Source: Eonycteris spelaea
Lineage: Eukaryota; Chordata; Mammalia; Chiroptera; Pteropodidae
Reading direction: 5' to 3'
DNA length: 64,000 nucleotides
Assembly: GCA_003508835.1 (NCBI GenBank)
Contig: PUFA01000022.1
Location: forward strand, 3,038,001 to 3,102,000
Shown here: positions 60,230 to 64,000 of the stretch, piece by piece
How the letters are laid out: each line of letters starts with the position of its first letter
Position numbering within the stretch: the stretch's first letter is position 1
Program-made: the position numbers and the translations under genes
The notes under the pieces: model-generated
What the model was told of the DNA's origin: nothing
Databases searched by the model: none
What the model saw: only the letters and a program-made list of their open reading frames with translations

Positions 60230-60570
60230 AACCGACAAGGATGAGGAGACATCTAGAGACCTGATCCCGGGAAGGCGTTACCACACCTGTGGCTGAACGG
60301 GCATGAGGAAGAGACAGTGTTGAAGGAGCCCAGAGGAGCTGAAGCCGCAGGAGGGGCTGCCTACCAGGAGCTGACTCGTGGAGGAGCACATCTACTGCAG
60401 GAGAAACAGCTACATAGAAGCAGGAAGGAAGCAAGGGAAAGGACCCATACCTCTTTCCTTCTACTCACCCAGTCCTCTCAGTGCCTCCTCTGGCAGCTAA
60501 TGGAAGTCAGCTGGAAAGGATGCCCAGGAAATGCTGTCCATAACCAGCAGTCAACTGTCAAGGCATGATG
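60230..60570. mobile_element. interspersed repeat, family not named
   Basis: 'ggagcccagaggagctgaag', 'ggggctgcctaccaggagct', 'cagtgcctcctctggcagct' and 'ggaagtcagctggaaaggat' resemble a common mammalian repeat with 'gtgcctcctattggctgaac' and 'ggaagccagagggcaaggg'. Overlapping 81- and 83-codon frames on opposite strands are by-products. Confidence 0.45.
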
Positions 60571-60574
60571 TAAA

Positions 60575-60588
60575 GGGGGGGGGGGGGG
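60575..60588. repeat. G14 homopolymer in a G-rich tract
   Basis: Fourteen G, then 'cgggcagggagg'. It could form a G-quadruplex on the + strand. Confidence 0.95.
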
Positions 60589-60674
60589 CGGGCAGGGAGG
60601 ACAAACACAATGTATTACCATATATGCCAATACACTTTTATTATTATAAATATTAATAAGCAATAAACACAAAG

Positions 60675-60915
60675 GATTTCCTATGCCAGATACTGGTCTA
60701 AGTATTTTATATATATTACTACATTACATCATTTAATCCTCACAACTTTATGAGTTAAGACTATTATTAATCCCCATTTATAGATGACGAAACTGAGGTA
60801 AAGGGAGGTTAAATAAGTCACCCAAGGTCACATAGCTATATGTGGTAAAGCCCAGATTGGAGTCTAGGTGACCTGGCTCCAAAGTTTATGGCCTTAAACA
60901 TTATGTTCACTGCCC
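60675..60915 (-). mobile_element. MIR SINE, nearly full length, antisense
   Basis: 'ccagatactggtctaagtat', 'catttaatcctcacaacttt', 'atgacgaaactgaggtaaag', 'acccaaggtcacatagctat' and 'gtctaggtgacctggctcca' follow the entire reverse MIR order. This is the clearest MIR here. Confidence 0.93.
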
Positions 60916-60919
60916 ATTA

Positions 60920-62325
60920 GGCCTAAAACCCTCTCTCCACAATAGCATCCTAAAGCTGCATCTCTGGAAATGAAATCAACAAAGTAAAATAAAATTTGAT
61001 GCTTCAGAATTTCACCAAATATTTCTTATTAATGCACAGGGAGAGTAAGTATTTGAGATGCACACTCCTCTACCATACAAGGAAATAAAATTAAGTATAA
61101 TTCTGATTTTGCCTTGAATTCCCATAGATTCAGGAATGCCTATAAGTGGAAAAATAATCAGAAAACACTCCATTACAAAGGAGAAAACCAGTGGCAGAAA
61201 GGAAAAAGCCATGATTTAAAGCCCAAAGAAAGAAGTTATTTTTACAAGGAGCAACTACTGCCATTATGCCTCTGGTTCAAGCTGAACCTGGAGAAATGTT
61301 GATGTTCTTGAACTAGTAAAGTTGTAAAGCTCCTCAGAGACGTTTCTTCTTGGAGGCAGAAGAAAACCGATTAGCCATTTAACCTGAGGTAGGTGCACGC
61401 TCGAGTTTAAAAGGAAGCAGGCATAAAGGAGGACTTATTTGAACAAGTCTGCAATAGTCACCAGATTGTTGTTGCAACTCATCACATCCTTCCTGAAAAA
61501 TATGGAAGAAATCCTAAGCTTTCCCTGGCCCATAATAAATCACACAGGAGCTGCCACTCCCAGGCTAAATCTTCCGGTTCGCTCCCTGCCTCTCCCCTCC
61601 ACCCACCTCATATTTTCCAGTCTCAGCTAACGAGAATAAGAGGATGGGAGTAAAGTTGGACCTTTTTGCTCCTGCTGTTGCCCTAAATCTCTAAGAAAAT
61701 AAGAGTATGATTCTTTTGCTCCTGCTTTTGCTCAAAATTTCTGCATAAGATTTCATAGTTGACAAGTATCCACCTAAAGGGCAGTTCATTTTGGCTTCAC
61801 CCTTAAAGAGAGTGCGTGCTCACTTAAAAAGATGAACGTTTTGAGATGGATCAGAAGACTCTCTTGTCCAGAGTTTCTCTCCTACTATCCTATACTAAAG
61901 CACTAAATCTCTTAAAGATTTATTTATTTCTTTGAACTATCCGTAAAACTATTAGTTTAAATGTATATGTTAACACATTTCAAAGTGCATTCGAAGCATT
62001 ATCTATTTGATCTACATAACAAGTCTATGATTTATCCAACTGGCTTATCTCTGTTCATGTCATCACCACTGTTTATGGGGGTTAGTAAGGTGGGGTCTGA
62101 TGATTTGAAAAGTAAATGAGGCAAAGTACAGTGTGAGAATGGAGAAAAAGAGTGGGTTTATAGTACAGAAACCTGACAAATACTACTTCACCCATGTTAA
62201 CATTAAGAGTGATAAGACATGTTAACAGTATACACTCCTGATGTTATGAAAATAGCACTTTACGGTTTTCCTCCTAGAAACTCATAAATCCAGTCTAATC
62301 ATGAGAAAGACATCATCCAAACCCC
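60920..62325. other. unassigned single-copy sequence
   Basis: No named repeat. It includes an imperfect direct repeat of about 50 bp at 61660-61750 ('cttttgctcctgc' twice). Short frames have no domains. Confidence 0.5.
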
Positions 62326-62329
62326 AACC

Positions 62330-62700
62330 AAGTGGGTCATTCTACAAATATTCCTGACCACTTCCTAAAAACTGCTGAGGTCATCAAAAACAAGGGAAAG
62401 TCGGAAAAACTGTCACAGCTAAGGGGAACTGAGACATGATAACCAACTATAATGCGGTATGAATCCTCAAACAGAAAAAGAATATTCGGTAAAAAATAAG
62501 AATATCAAAATAACTATAATGAGGTTAATAATAATCTATCAATATTGTTTCATTAACTGCAGCAGATGTGCCACAGCATAAGATTCTGATAATAGGGGAA
62601 GTAGGTGTGGAGCATATGGGAATTCTCTGTGCTATCTTCACAATTTTTCTGTAAATCTAAAACTATTCTAAAAAAATAAAGTGTATTTTAAGAAATAAAT
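62330..62700 (+). mobile_element. old L1M-type 3' end
   Basis: 'ctgagacatgataaccaact', 'taatgcggtatgaatcctca', 'gcatatgggaattctctgtg', 'gctatcttcacaatttttct', 'gtaaatctaaaactattcta' and an A-rich end match a mammalian 3' terminus 'cgggagttctttgtact...tctgaaattatttcaaaataaaa' that I associate with older L1 subfamilies. Confidence 0.6.
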
Positions 62701-62704
62701 AGAG

Positions 62705-62960
62705 GTAATGCATGGAAAATGTTTGTAAACCATGGTATATTATTAGGGTGACGATGGTAGTGATAATTAGAGCTGTGTTTCGGTGACAATCTGGCAGTAC
62801 TAAAAATTGGATTAGTACACTATTCACATGAATTTTCCTTAGCTCAAATTTACACTTTGGTATTCAAAATTTCAGTTTTTTTAAAATCATAAACTTTGAG
62901 GTATATAACTTCTGAAAGTGGTTCTACTTATCATTAGATATCTCAAATTATTCAATAGCG
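62705..62960. other. unassigned spacer
   Basis: AT-rich. Nothing recognised. Confidence 0.5.
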
Positions 62961-62964
62961 CTTA

Positions 62965-63200
62965 ATCATTCTGCAAATCATTGATTTAATACCCATCATG
63001 TGCCAGGCACCATCCTAAATACTGGGAACACAAAGACTCACAAAGGTGAACCAAGCTCCCAGCTGTCAAAGAGTGAATCTGTCAAAGAGAAAAGCAGAAG
63101 GAACCAGTATTTATTGGGGGCCTAGAGTATAGCAATAACTTTACCTACATCGCCTCATTTAATCCACATAGAAACCTTCTAAGAAATCTTCCATTAACAC
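62965..63200 (-). mobile_element. MIR SINE fragment adjoining an older MIR/L2-like repeat
   Basis: 62965-63090 has 'acccatcatgtgccaggcac' and 'atcctaaatactgggaacac', of the ancient 'tgtgccaggcactgtgctagg' type. 63095-63200 has 'ggcctagagtatagcaataa', 'cgcctcatttaatccacata' and 'gaaaccttctaagaaa', reverse MIR. Two abutting fragments; the strand given is for the MIR part. Confidence 0.6.
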
Positions 63201-63219
63201 CCAAGCCAAGCGTGAGGCG

Positions 63220-63370
63220 TTTGCTCCCACAGCATCCAGTTCTTATACTTATTCTGGAGCTTACCACACAGCAGAACAATAGCTGACATACTGTCCACAC
63301 CCCAGCTAAACTGTCAAGATCTTAAGAACAAGGACTTGCTCATTGGTGTGGCTCTAGCATAATAAAGCAA
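63220..63370 (+). mobile_element. possible L2 LINE 3' fragment
   Basis: 'taaactgtcaagatcttaag', 'aacaaggacttgctcattgg' and 'tgtggctctagcataataaa' loosely match the L2 'actgtgagctccttgagg', 'gcagggactgtgtctt' and 'gtgcctggcac' blocks. Confidence 0.45.
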
Positions 63371-63384
63371 ATTACCTGCCCATA

Positions 63385-63690
63385 TTTGGTAAAATTAATG
63401 AGATTTAGTCAAGACTCTTTCAGTTGAAAGTGACTGAAACTGAAAGCAAAGAGGTGATTTACCAGCTCACAGACCCGAAAAGGTTAAGGGGAACTTCAGT
63501 GCTCTGGCTTTGTGAGGACTTTATTCTGTCTCAACAGTTCTGGTCTCTCCCTGTACCCGCTCATTCTCTGAGAAGGGAGGATTTTGACAGCTGGTGTACT
63601 TAGGAGAGGGCACTGCCTAGCTTAGCCTCTTCCTGGTTGAGGAAGCAGGATCTGCCTCCCTACCTTACTACAGGGGAGTATTCTGTTCTG
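63385..63690. mobile_element. ancient interspersed repeat, family not named
   Basis: 'gactctttcagttgaaagtg', 'actgaaactgaaagcaaaga' and 'ttaccagctcacagacccga' resemble the 'gctgcaagtaacagaaac...ggctcacggaactgaaaag' mammalian repeat, the same type as suggested at 33235-33735. Confidence 0.4.
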
Positions 63691-63694
63691 CATT

Positions 63695-64000
63695 CTAATA
63701 TAGGCTAAGCTTACCATACAGGATTTGGCTCTATAAACCAATTCAGGAAAAGTACTAAGAAGTCCACTATGCCTGCACATCTAAAGTATGTTCACTAATC
63801 CAGCTTATTAGTATTACAGTTGACATTTTGATCTCCATCTAACTCCTATTGCTATTACTCAAATTGTTCCCTGGGGGTCTACACCTTCTGAATGGAATGT
63901 GTTTACAAAGGGGGCAGGGATGGGAGAGACCTAAACAAGACAACAGAAACCTACCACAGCTATTACTAACTCTTTTTTATGTAAAAGAAACCAACTGGCA
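63695..64000. other. unassigned sequence to the window edge
   Basis: No repeat or gene recognised. Confidence 0.5.

Noticed and set aside
60189..60672. Overlapping open frames on both strands with GC-richer composition
   Set aside because: The sequence resembles a dispersed mammalian repeat, which explains both the composition and the open frames.

Overview
This window looks like non-coding mammalian nuclear DNA, either intergenic or deep intronic. It is AT-rich and CpG-poor. No open reading frame exceeds about 147 codons, I recognise no known protein, and no rRNA, tRNA or small RNA gene stands out. There are no bacterial-style operons, terminators or CRISPR arrays. What can be annotated with support is a layered record of transposable elements separated by unassigned single-copy sequence.

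Organism. Old eutherian repeats are abundant: MIR, L2, L3/CR1, L1M, MaLR LTRs and a Tigger2-type DNA transposon. The younger L1 3' end at 45.9-46.4 kb ends in a 'gtcaccccaataaatt'-type tail that I associate with bat L1s. I see no Alu, B1/B2, carnivore tRNA-Lys SINE, BovB/CHR, equine ERE or vespertilionid VES SINE. A laurasiatherian, possibly a bat from a SINE-poor lineage such as fruit bats, is my best inference. It rests on memory of repeat families, not on a search.

Layout. 0-5.5 kb: MIR and L2 fragments and a solo LTR (4.2-4.85 kb). 5.5-6.4 kb: a 5'-inverted L1 with target-site duplications, carrying a later Tigger2-type insertion. 6.7-13 kb: L1M, L2 and MIR fragments and two MaLR LTRs, one with a (GTT)n array. 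16.4-17.7 kb: weakly coding-like sequence of unknown origin. 18.3-20.4 kb: a MaLR LTR, then an L1 split by an LTR that is itself split by an A-tailed retroposed sequence. 21.8-24.05 kb: an antisense L1 split by a roughly 440 bp LTR-like insertion and ending in a sense-oriented L1 piece. 26.4-29 kb: two more L1 remnants. 31-47 kb: MIR, L2, L3/CR1, a MaLR LTR, a long L1 with microsatellites, and the younger L1. 47-64 kb: mostly unassigned sequence with one antisense MaLR LTR, one solo LTR, several MIR/L2 fragments and an L1M 3' end. Several repeat-free stretches (notably 54.36-54.70, 57.2-57.56 and 59.6-59.87 kb) have the texture of conserved non-coding elements, but this cannot be shown without an alignment.

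No genes act together here and I found no convincing new biological system. The best observations are structural: a twin-priming L1 with duplications intact, a three-level nested insertion, and two inserted sequences whose families I cannot name.
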